Assembly (NCBI GenBank): GCA_022448645.1
Contig: JAKVBZ010000082.1
Span: 1-23,496 of the forward strand
DNA: 23,496 nucleotides
Reading direction: 5' to 3'
Source: Pirellulaceae bacterium
GTDB lineage: Bacteria > Planctomycetota > Planctomycetia > Pirellulales > Pirellulaceae
The position numbers and the translations under genes are program-made. Position 1 is the stretch's first letter; every line of letters begins with the position of its first letter. Of this stretch, positions 7,898 to 15,394 are shown one piece after another. The notes beneath the pieces are model-generated. The model made no database searches. It saw only the letters and a program-made list of their open reading frames with translations, and was not told where the DNA came from.

Positions 7898-9294
7898 ACA
7901 CCAGCCAACAGATCCTGAATACCACCGCTCAGCATTTGGTCGATCGCTCGATCACACCAAGCCACACTAACCGCATATCCGCCTTGCGGATAGGCATCGG
8001 CCGTGGGAATGTACCAAGGCCCACCGTCGCCGTAGGCCGCACAAGCCACAAAGCGATTCGTCACTGCGGCTTGTGCACGCAATTGATACTCCACGAAACA
8101 CTCGGCTGGTAAATGCAATAAAGAAACATCATTCACGTGCAGAGAACTGAGTGTGATGGGCATCTCTGCGGCAACGCGGCGTATCCAGGCTAACGTGTAC
8201 GATGGCCGATTTCGCCTGACGACCGCCTGACTACGGTCGGAAATCTTCTGCAGCAAAGCCTGCTCTTCGAATCGTGGATCGACTGGTGGCAGTATGTCGT
8301 GCGTCTTCCAGTGAACCGATTCAATCGTTTGCAGCTGCAAGTTCTCTTCTGCGGCAATCATCCCCTGGAAAATACGTTCAGTCAGCACGGGGCGCATCTG
8401 TTTGGATCCGTCATTGTACTTTCCGGCACCGATGTTCCCTCCACAACCGTTAAAAAAAAGGTGAGTGCATTGGGGCTCTTGTTCTTGTCGCTGTTTGCGA
8501 GCTAGACCGCAAAAATCAGCACTTACACGACCGTCACCGTAGTAGCTCATCGGATGGCAAGCGTAATAATGGCTGGCCACCAGTTTCTGCTGCCGGTTGT
8601 AGAATGCAACGGTCTTCAGCATCGGGTCAATCAAACCCTCAGGAAATCGACGATGTGCTGGAATCTTGGAACTGCTACCTCGCTGCCAGGCGACCTTTCC
8701 GTCCAATCCTAAAATACGGCGATTGGAGGCAACCTGGTCGACACGCGCCTGTCCGCTGGCAATGTGTGTCACCGGGGTGGTATGACGCATCCCCTCGGTC
8801 ACAGCGTTACGTCCAGCGTCCAGACAACGAAGGAAAAAATCGCGTTCCACAATATGCGGCAGATCTCCTTGAGCCAAAACAATCTCTTCGGCATCCAAGC
8901 AAGCAAACGGTGCGTTGTGTTGATGTACACAGTGAACCGTCACGCGCTCGATCGTGGTTCCAGCCGCCTCAGCCAAAGCCTGACGCCACTGGCGATGTGC
9001 CGAATTGAGGATACCCGTCCAGTCCACGACACAAACAACAATCGGCTTGCCGGCCCCCAACAGCACATAGCCAATGGCTTCTAATGGATCGTCAACTCCC
9101 ACCACTGGTCGGATCCACCCACCACAGAGTGCATGACCCATGGGTGGGGTCACGTCGAATCGAAATGTGGCAAGGTGCAAATTACCTGTGGCCGTCGATC
9201 CCATTGCCAGCGACGGTGCCAACCCGACAGCGGTAGCTGCCGTAGCCGATACTGAAAGGAAATGCCGGCGGTCAATTTCAAGTAAATGGTTCAT
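7894..9294 (-). CDS. Tat-exported neutral/alkaline ceramidase-like protein
   Basis: Encodes 466 residues. I chose the ATG at 9294 because it places the twin-arginine signal DRRHFLSVSATAATAVGLAP at residues 8-27; a GTG at 9315 in the same frame is possible. The mature protein starts LATFRFDVTPPMGHALCGGW, then DWTGILNSAHRQWRQALAEA and VTVHCVHQHNAP, with possible metal ligands at His124 and His126. ACHPMSYYGDGRVSADFCG and FFNGCGGNIGAGKYNDG are further conserved-looking stretches. The layout resembles the neutral ceramidase superfamily found in planctomycete genomes, often annotated as hypothetical. Ceramide cleavage is unproven, so treat it as a secreted amidohydrolase-like protein. The last bases overlap the RraA-like gene (7894-7897). 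Confidence 0.88.
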   Translation of the reverse strand: MNHLLEIDRRHFLSVSATAATAVGLAPSLAMGSTATGNLHLATFRFDVTPPMGHALCGGWIRPVVGVDDPLEAIGYVLLGAGKPIVVCVVDWTGILNSAHRQWRQALAEAAGTTIERVTVHCVHQHNAPFACLDAEEIVLAQGDLPHIVERDFFLRCLDAGRNAVTEGMRHTTPVTHIASGQARVDQVASNRRILGLDGKVAWQRGSSSKIPAHRRFPEGLIDPMLKTVAFYNRQQKLVASHYYACHPMSYYGDGRVSADFCGLARKQRQEQEPQCTHLFFNGCGGNIGAGKYNDGSKQMRPVLTERIFQGMIAAEENLQLQTIESVHWKTHDILPPVDPRFEEQALLQKISDRSQAVVRRNRPSYTLAWIRRVAAEMPITLSSLHVNDVSLLHLPAECFVEYQLRAQAAVTNRFVACAAYGDGGPWYIPTADAYPQGGYAVSVAWCDRAIDQMLSGGIQDLLAGV

Positions 9295-9353
9295 GGTCGT
9301 GAAGCATCCGATCACTGAAAGTATGGGCAGGAATGCAGAATGAAGCAGTCCAT

Positions 9354-9359
9354 ATTATA
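9354..9359 (-). promoter_or_regulatory. -10 box of the ceramidase-like gene
   Basis: A perfect TATAAT on the minus strand, about 60 nt before the ATG at 9294. No good -35 hexamer is found at 16-18 nt, so any promoter here is weak or activator-dependent. Confidence 0.3.
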
Positions 9360-9380
9360 AAGCGTTTTCTCGGTTGGCGC

Positions 9381-9410
9381 TTGGTACTAAAGGCAAACAT
9401 GGCGTAAAAT
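9381..9410 (+). promoter_or_regulatory. Possible promoter of the PhoD-like gene
   Basis: TTGGTA (9381-9386), an 18-nt spacer, then TAAAAT (9405-9410). Transcription from here would give a leader of about 150 nt that contains the hairpin at 9456-9479. Confidence 0.25.
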
Positions 9411-9455
9411 CAATAGACTCTGGAGAATCGACAATGGACCCACTTGAAGAAATGC

Positions 9456-9479
9456 AGGATGGCCTGTCAAGGCAATCCT
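9456..9479 (+). promoter_or_regulatory. Hairpin in the PhoD-like gene leader
   Basis: AGGAT, G, GCCT, loop GTCA, then AGGC, A, ATCCT: nine base pairs interrupted by a single G-A mismatch around a tetraloop. There is no downstream T-run, so it is not a standard terminator. It is about 90 nt ahead of the start at 9566. Confidence 0.4.
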
Positions 9480-9565
9480 AGAGGGTTATCCAAACAGTTG
9501 TCGGCCTCACCAATCATAGCAGTTCCAAGTATGCGTTTAACTTGCCAACCTCCAGGCCACTACAA

Positions 9566-11404
9566 ATGACAATTCGCGTTTTCGGTAGATCCGCAATCCT
9601 AATTCTAACCATTGTCAGCGCCATTCATGCTCAGCCTGTAAGAGACCCCATCCGTCTCACACACGGCCCGATGCTGGGCAAGGCTAGCGCACATTCGATG
9701 GCCGTGTGGGCGCGCACCTCTGATCCGGGAGAATTCACCGTACGCTACGGCGAGGACCTCAAACAGCTCGACCAGATAAGTGAACCAGCAACTACAACGA
9801 TTGATCACGACAACACGGGAGTTGCACAGCTTAAGGACCTACAGTCTGACACCCGGTACCACTATCAGGTCTGGGTCGACGATCGTCCCCACGGCCGGTC
9901 AGGCTCTTTTAGAACACTCCCCAGTCCAAACGACACGCGAAATCGAAAATACAATCCTCGCGGATTGTTCAACTTCCGTTTCCAGATTGGTTGCTGTGCC
10001 AGTCAAAACCCGCGTCAAGGGATGGGGCACCATTCTCCAACCTACGATATCCTCAACCGGGAATGGGCAGACAAAGTCCACTTCCACATTATGAATGGGG
10101 ATTGGCTGTACGAGGAACTGCGCACGTATCCACCGGAAGCCTGGCGGCTGACGCAGGGAGTCGACGAATTTCCGTTCGCCGTGCAGGTCATGCCGACGGT
10201 CGTAGGAGTCTGGGAAAACTACAAACTTTATCTCAGCCGTGGTGTCGAACTGGCTCGTTGGCATCGTCTGGTACCCAGTTATTTCACGTTCGACGATCAC
10301 GAACTGGTTAATGATCTTTGGGGATCCTCCGAAGCTGGTAAGCGTCACCGACGTACCGTATTCCGTGATATCGGAACCTACGCTTGGGACGACTATTTGG
10401 GATGGGCCAATCCAATGGAATACGATCAACCCGTTCACTTTGGCCGTGCAACCATGAAGGCTGGGAGTGACCGGCTTGTAGACCAACGCACCGATTTTAC
10501 GAAGCTGCCTCTGAAAGAAATGCTCAGTTTGCATGTACATTGGGGCACCCTCGACGCTGGTGTCAACCGGATTCAATTGGACAACGACGAAGGGCATCAA
10601 AATTCATACGTGTACGATATCGTGGAGGTGATCGATCCACACACGCTGAGACTTCACATGCCTGCCAAGGTCGATGATGAGGTTAGCTACTCGATCGGTC
10701 GGCGCAGTTACGGCAAGTTCCAGGTCAGTAATTGCGAGTTCTTTTTGCTAGACACCCGCGGCGACCGAGACATGCACGACGTCCAAGAACGTGGTAAGCC
10801 CGGAGTCTCGATGATTGGACGCCATCAACGAGAATGGCTACTGCGAAACATGCGCGAAAGCAACGCCGACTTCTTCTTTGTCGTTTCTACCGTTCCCTTT
10901 ATGATCCCACATACTGGTGCCGGTGGTTTTGAAATCGCAGCCAATAAAGAAGAATCCTGGACAGGATTCTTTCACGAACGAGAATTGCTGATTCGCGAGT
11001 GGGAAAAACTCGGGAAGAAGGTATTCGTCATGACGGGTGATCTTCACAACAGCTTTGCTATTCGTGCGTCCGACCATGTCTGGGAATTCTGTTGTGGACC
11101 TCACAACAGTCTCAACCATGTCCCCGCAATCGACGAAAACAACCGTCCGGCAACGGGAAAGTGGACATTCGGCCCACGTGAATGTGACATTCGCTGGAGT
11201 ACCTATGTGCTACCGGACGTACCATTCAATCAGCGATTGCGTCCTCACTTCTGCGTGGTGCAGATCAACAACGTGTTTAACACTCCTCGAAAAGTTGGCG
11301 AAACACGCTGGTTGGCTTATCCCCACCCACAAGTTGTCTTCCAATTCTACGACGGCAAGACGGGGGATCTAGCATATGCCGAATCAATTACGGTTGCACA
11401 CTGA
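9566..11404 (+). CDS. PhoD-like phosphodiesterase / alkaline phosphatase D family
   Basis: Encodes 612 residues from the ATG at 9566; an upstream TTG at 9542 only adds eight non-signal residues. MTIRVFGRSAILILTIVSAI is the signal peptide. An Ig/fibronectin-like N-terminal domain (LTHGPMLGKASAHSMAVWAR, YHYQVWVDD) leads into a calcineurin-like phosphoesterase. FQIGCCASQ, the metal-site NGDWLY (Asp179), FDDHELVND (Asp243-Asp244-His245-Glu246) and VMTGDLHNSF (Asp492, His494) are the PhoD-type ligands. The central insertion around 290-390 is longer than the minimal catalytic core. It would release phosphate from phosphodiesters or phospholipids outside the cytoplasm. No clear Shine-Dalgarno sequence is visible. 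It ends with TGA, showing that TGA is used as a stop codon in this genome. Confidence 0.93.
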   Translation: MTIRVFGRSAILILTIVSAIHAQPVRDPIRLTHGPMLGKASAHSMAVWARTSDPGEFTVRYGEDLKQLDQISEPATTTIDHDNTGVAQLKDLQSDTRYHYQVWVDDRPHGRSGSFRTLPSPNDTRNRKYNPRGLFNFRFQIGCCASQNPRQGMGHHSPTYDILNREWADKVHFHIMNGDWLYEELRTYPPEAWRLTQGVDEFPFAVQVMPTVVGVWENYKLYLSRGVELARWHRLVPSYFTFDDHELVNDLWGSSEAGKRHRRTVFRDIGTYAWDDYLGWANPMEYDQPVHFGRATMKAGSDRLVDQRTDFTKLPLKEMLSLHVHWGTLDAGVNRIQLDNDEGHQNSYVYDIVEVIDPHTLRLHMPAKVDDEVSYSIGRRSYGKFQVSNCEFFLLDTRGDRDMHDVQERGKPGVSMIGRHQREWLLRNMRESNADFFFVVSTVPFMIPHTGAGGFEIAANKEESWTGFFHERELLIREWEKLGKKVFVMTGDLHNSFAIRASDHVWEFCCGPHNSLNHVPAIDENNRPATGKWTFGPRECDIRWSTYVLPDVPFNQRLRPHFCVVQINNVFNTPRKVGETRWLAYPHPQVVFQFYDGKTGDLAYAESITVAH

Positions 11405-11510
11405 GAAAACATGACGAATCAGAGGTGACTTTAGATTCGTGACGCAAGTTGCGGTCCGTGGTTGCAATGTCGGTCACCTAACCGTGCGGGCGTGATACCT
11501 TGTAGCAGGT

Positions 11511-11542
11511 CCAATCCGGGAAGACTGACACTTCCGGATTGG
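11511..11542. terminator. Hairpin between convergent genes
   Basis: CCAATCCGG, bulged G, AAG, a 7-nt loop, then CTT and CCGGATTGG: a 12-bp stem with one bulge. It lies between the PhoD-like stop (11404) and the opposing beta-helix gene stop (11593), so it could end transcripts from both sides. No poly-T tract follows on either strand. Confidence 0.5.
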
Positions 11543-11592
11543 TCGCAATGGTTCATGAAAAGAGGGGGATATCTCAACCCTCATGTGCCAGC

Positions 11593-12810
11593 TCACTGCG
11601 GACGATATCCTACGTCGGAAAACTCTGGCGACCGCGGACGGAAATCGCGGTCGAAGTTCGGATCCGGTGCATCTAGCACATTGTCTTCCGATTCGATATT
11701 TCCGTTCAAATCATTTTGGTTGCCGTGGATGAAACAGCCCGTCACGCGACTGCCTGCCGAGATATCCAACTCGTAGCGACCACCCGAGGATATTCCTCCG
11801 TCGTGGGTGTTCTGCCAAAAAATGCAATCCGTGTACGTACTGCGGGAGCTACGGTCATCGACGCCGTTCCAGTTATCCGTAAACGTACAACGTCGAACAC
11901 GTACCGACGATTCATGAAATACGGTTAACGCACCCGATCCATATTGGCCACTGATCGGATGATCTTCCGGGCTCACATAGTCCTCACCGGTATTGGAAAT
12001 GTTGCCCACGAACAGGCAATTCTCGATCACCGCGGCGCTGCCTGGCAACACATCAATGGCCGAACCGGTAACCTGACAGCGATTGTTCTGAAACACACAA
12101 TTGCGAAACGTCACGGGTTGTTCTGTAAAACCTCGGTGTTCGATCGACGCACCGCCGGCGCATGGGCTGGCATAGTTGTCAAAGATAGTGGTGTCTTCGA
12201 TTGTGGGGTACGAACGTCCGAATACCTTGATACCTCCACCATCCGCAAAAAAGAAGAGTGCCAGATGAGGATGATGATGGTGCAGTTCGGGGACGTCGGC
12301 TGGTGGACCCAGCCGTTCGGGTTCTTCCAACCGTGTGACGTAGTGATTGGCCCCAGTGATCTTAAATCCTCGCAACACCGTTTTTGACGAGATCCCATCT
12401 CCAAAGAAGACGACATGGTTCACAATCGCCGGAAAGCTGTCCAGGCTGCGATCCGCCAAGTCAGGATTAGCAGCGGTCAGGATCACTTCTCCATGGGCCA
12501 GCAATGTGATCCCGTCGTGGCGCCTGAGGAAACAGACGAATGCCTGCCCAGGTCTTCTGGGCCGATACGTGCCGGCATGCACGTTGACTATCTTGCGAAC
12601 AGGATCTGCTGCTGCCCTGTCGAGGACCTGTTGAATATCGTCGCCGGGGTGGACGTGGTAACTGGATTCGTCAACCTCGGGTCGTGTAGTGTGGTCGGTT
12701 GCCGCGCCGGTATCTTCCCGATCGCTGCAGCCCGGAAAGAGACTGACGAGTATTGGCAGCAGCCAAAACAGGAGGGCAACTCGCAGGTGGCGCAGTTCAA
12801 CCTGATGCAT
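11593..12810 (-). CDS. Right-handed beta-helix lipoprotein
   Basis: Encodes 405 residues from the ATG at 12810, where a lipoprotein signal begins (MHQVELRHLRVALLFWLL, lipobox LFPGC, Cys28). An ATG at 12849 is in frame but delays the signal. The mature part begins YHVHPGDDIQQVLDRAAADP and VNVHAGTY, the entry motif of DUF1565 or pectate-lyase-like beta-helices. Coils follow: GITLLAHGEVIL, KTVLRGFKITGANHYVT, YPTIEDTTIFDN, VTFRNCVFQNNRCQVTGSAI, AVIENCLFVGN, VRVRRCTFTDNWNGVDD and YTDCIFWQNTHDGG, with regular Cys and Asn ladders. A His-rich patch, ELHHHHPH, sits between coils. Catalytic residues are not evident. A surface polysaccharide-binding or lyase-like role is possible. Confidence 0.88.
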   Translation of the reverse strand: MHQVELRHLRVALLFWLLPILVSLFPGCSDREDTGAATDHTTRPEVDESSYHVHPGDDIQQVLDRAAADPVRKIVNVHAGTYRPRRPGQAFVCFLRRHDGITLLAHGEVILTAANPDLADRSLDSFPAIVNHVVFFGDGISSKTVLRGFKITGANHYVTRLEEPERLGPPADVPELHHHHPHLALFFFADGGGIKVFGRSYPTIEDTTIFDNYASPCAGGASIEHRGFTEQPVTFRNCVFQNNRCQVTGSAIDVLPGSAAVIENCLFVGNISNTGEDYVSPEDHPISGQYGSGALTVFHESSVRVRRCTFTDNWNGVDDRSSRSTYTDCIFWQNTHDGGISSGGRYELDISAGSRVTGCFIHGNQNDLNGNIESEDNVLDAPDPNFDRDFRPRSPEFSDVGYRPQ

Positions 12811-12962
12811 GATACACGAGTGGTTGGGGAGCTGTTGGTGACACACCATGATGAACGGGTTTTTAGTTTCGTTTTTTTCACGTTGTCTGAACGTGACACA
12901 CTTTACTCACCCCATGGGAGGGTGACGTAAGGAATGCGTGGGAAAGTGAAGGAAACAGCAGG

Positions 12963-12996
12963 TGGCATGGATTCCTATCCTCCCACATCCATGCCA
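12963..12996 (-). terminator. Putative terminator of the FG-GAP/ASPIC lipoprotein gene
   Basis: A perfect 10-bp inverted repeat, tggcatggat and atccatgcca, around a 14-nt loop, starting 5 nt beyond the stop at 13002. There is no U-run, so an intrinsic terminator is not certain, but the position is right for a 3' end structure. Confidence 0.4.
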
Positions 12997-13001
12997 TCTC
13001 A

Positions 13002-15110
13002 CTATTCCTCTTGTTCTTCAACCCGAATGGTTTGGCCAGTTTGGATCGGACCAGTAACCGTCTGCCTGATGCCTGAGGGCCAGTCGACGACGATCTGGTC
13101 CACCACCGATCTATCACCCAAACCGAAGTAGAGTGGATAGTCGCTTTGCGACAAATACCCGGACTGTCCGTCGTGAACTTTAACATACGTGTGCGGTCCG
13201 GCTTGTACACGGACCACAGCACCCAGGCCATCACGATTGGACTGGGTACCCACGGGTTTGACTTTGACAAAGTTTATAGCATCTTGCTTGGCTGACAAAT
13301 TGCTAATCAACACCATGGGTTCGGAATTAAAATCGTTCGTGACGATATCCAGATCTCCATCGTCATCCAAATCAAAGATGACCGAGGATCGTGTGCCCAA
13401 GGTGCCCCAAAACTCACAATGGACGTCATCACCGGCAGGCACATTTTCCAATTTGAGATAATCGAACCACTCCAGAGCAGCACGCCCTCCTTCAAACCAG
13501 GGAAAGGCTGTACGCCTTTCGCGACGGGGTTCGACCCCCAGGATGTATTCGGCATCTACAAATGTTTTGCCGCGATCGTTGAGCAATACGCTGTTGATTC
13601 CGTAACGCCAGGGAAAATTCATGCTCGACGCAATGAACACATCGTCGAAACCGTCTGCATTCAGATCCCCGACACTCAGCCCCCAAGGCCAATAGTTCTC
13701 GGCGCCAATACGATCCGAGATTTCCTCGAAGTCGGGTTGGATGGACGCTTGATCTTTACTGGCGGCGAGTGCTGGACCGGTACTCACGTTACGGAAAAAC
13801 GCATTCCCATAAATACTCACACCATCACTGGCCAAAAACGAATCGGGCCACTGCATCCGTGATTTCAGCTTTTCCTGGTCGGGACCTACGTCTTCACTCA
13901 TGTCGGAGTGCATGTCCGTGATATAGATATCCATTCGGCCATCATTGTCAAAATCAAATACTTTGATGCCCATGGATCCCCAGGGCGTTTTGGGAAACAG
14001 CTCTCGACTCTTTCTGATGAATCGTTTGCCACCTTCATTTTCGAAGTACTCGTCATTGCCCTGCATGTCCAAGAGGTACAGGTCGGGCCAGCCATCCTGG
14101 TTGGCGTCGAGCGGACTAGCGTCTCCGCTCCAACTGTCATCGTCCAACCCGACAGCCTCGGTGACATCCTCAAATTGGTTGTCTCCCTTGTTCCTGTAAA
14201 GAATGCTTTTTTCGATGCGATCTGGCTTCAAGTGACCTCCGAAGGCGTCCTTGAATCCAACGTAGTATTCACCACGTCCCATGGATTCCGTCGTGTACTT
14301 ACCCACATTCGTCAAGAACAGATCCAGCAAGCCGTCGCGATCAAAATCAAAGAAGATGGCGGCGGACGAGTGACCGACGTAGTCGAGTCCGGAAGATTCG
14401 GAGATATCCACGAATTTACCATTCCCGTCGTTGCGAAACATGACGTTGCCATTCCGTACGGTGGTGATAAACAGATCTGGGTCGCCATCGTTATCGATGT
14501 CGGCAAAGGAGGCTGTCACACTAATACGGTCCTCTAGACCTACGCCCGCCAAGTCCGTGATGTCTTCAAAGGTTCCGTCGCCGAGGTTCCTCCAGAGTCC
14601 GTTACGGCCGACTTGAGTGACGAAATAGATGTCGTGGCGTCCATCTCCGTCGACATCGGCAATCGCGACACCACATCCGTGGTCATAGTGAACTCCTTTG
14701 TAATAACGGCTCGCATCATCCACGACTCGGTTGATAAAACGAATACCACTCTCTGGGCGTTGATCTACAAATTGAAAATCGCAAAACACACTGATTTGGT
14801 CCATGGTTGCCAGCTGGTCCTCACGGCGAGACTCGACCCAGGGAGGATCCAAGATTTCTGCGTTAGGGGCAAGAATGCGATGCGGTCCCTGCTCGGTCGT
14901 ACTCGAAACTGTGTCTTCTTCGGGCGTCTCTTCTGAGGTGATCTGTGGATTCTCGTCCTGTGGCTGCTCGACTGTCGTGTTGGACTGATCGGCTTCGACC
15001 CCGGATGTGTCTGTCACCGGTAGCGACGTTTTCTCGCAGCTGGACAGCAACAATATGGGAACCATGGCCAGCAGCCGTAGCCATTCCTGGTTTCTGTCAG
15101 AGAGATTCAT
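13002..15110 (-). CDS. FG-GAP/VCBS-repeat and ASPIC/UnbV lipoprotein (CRTAC1-like)
   Basis: Encodes 702 residues. MNLSDRNQEWLRLLAMVPIL leads to the lipobox LSSC (Cys25). Residues 30-90 are an acidic Thr/Glu-rich linker. Seven FG-GAP calcium loops then follow in one frame: DVDGDGRHD, DIDNDGDPD, DFDRDGLLD, DANQDGWPD, DFDNDGRMD, DLNADGFDD and DLDDDGDLD, the number needed for an integrin-like seven-bladed propeller. The C-terminus is an ASPIC/UnbV domain (NRDGLGAVVRVQAGPHTYVK, YPLYFGLGDRSVVDQIVVDW). It resembles CRTAC1-type proteins, which are probably calcium-stabilised surface scaffolds or ligand binders. Its complete propeller is a useful control for the interrupted gene that follows. Ligand is unknown. 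Confidence 0.93.
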   Translation of the reverse strand: MNLSDRNQEWLRLLAMVPILLLSSCEKTSLPVTDTSGVEADQSNTTVEQPQDENPQITSEETPEEDTVSSTTEQGPHRILAPNAEILDPPWVESRREDQLATMDQISVFCDFQFVDQRPESGIRFINRVVDDASRYYKGVHYDHGCGVAIADVDGDGRHDIYFVTQVGRNGLWRNLGDGTFEDITDLAGVGLEDRISVTASFADIDNDGDPDLFITTVRNGNVMFRNDGNGKFVDISESSGLDYVGHSSAAIFFDFDRDGLLDLFLTNVGKYTTESMGRGEYYVGFKDAFGGHLKPDRIEKSILYRNKGDNQFEDVTEAVGLDDDSWSGDASPLDANQDGWPDLYLLDMQGNDEYFENEGGKRFIRKSRELFPKTPWGSMGIKVFDFDNDGRMDIYITDMHSDMSEDVGPDQEKLKSRMQWPDSFLASDGVSIYGNAFFRNVSTGPALAASKDQASIQPDFEEISDRIGAENYWPWGLSVGDLNADGFDDVFIASSMNFPWRYGINSVLLNDRGKTFVDAEYILGVEPRRERRTAFPWFEGGRAALEWFDYLKLENVPAGDDVHCEFWGTLGTRSSVIFDLDDDGDLDIVTNDFNSEPMVLISNLSAKQDAINFVKVKPVGTQSNRDGLGAVVRVQAGPHTYVKVHDGQSGYLSQSDYPLYFGLGDRSVVDQIVVDWPSGIRQTVTGPIQTGQTIRVEEQEE

Positions 15111-15394
15111 AACAAAGTCTCATTGGTCGTTGGTGATTGCTTAGCCAATACGAAGGTGGCTCAAAATATGCACGGAGGTTGGTGAAGTGGTTGCCTACCA
15201 TGTTCAACAGATGTTATTGGTTTTATTGCGTGTCGTCCGTATGCCGGGAAGCTTGCCCTCCAAAGAACTGCGAGTTCAATCGTCCTTTGGGTAAACGGCA
15301 ACGTTGAGACGATCGCATCGTATATCCTGTTGGGGGACGCCCCGCAAACTCCCCAAGTCATCGAAGGAAGTTGTTGCACATCGGCCATTGCCTG
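15111..15394. other. Intergenic region with a 14-bp direct repeat
   Basis: No gene was recognised in these 284 nt, although a 75-codon minus-strand frame exists. The sequence ccgggaagcttgcc occurs at 15244-15257 and again at 15398-15411, where it forms the last codons of the upstream gene. TTGGGG (15330-15335) can pair with CCCCAA (15351-15356), a weak 3' stem just after the stop at 15395. Confidence 0.5.

Noticed and set aside
9899..10600. 233-codon minus-strand open frame
   Set aside because: Shadow of the PhoD-like gene, whose metal motifs lie in the plus frame.
13908..14537. 209-codon plus-strand open frame
   Set aside because: Antisense to the FG-GAP repeats; the repeated Asp/Gly codons produce long open frames on the other strand.
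15161..15388. 75-codon minus-strand frame between the two CRTAC1-type genes
   Set aside because: No recognisable domain, no ribosome binding site and no signal; kept only as part of the intergenic description.
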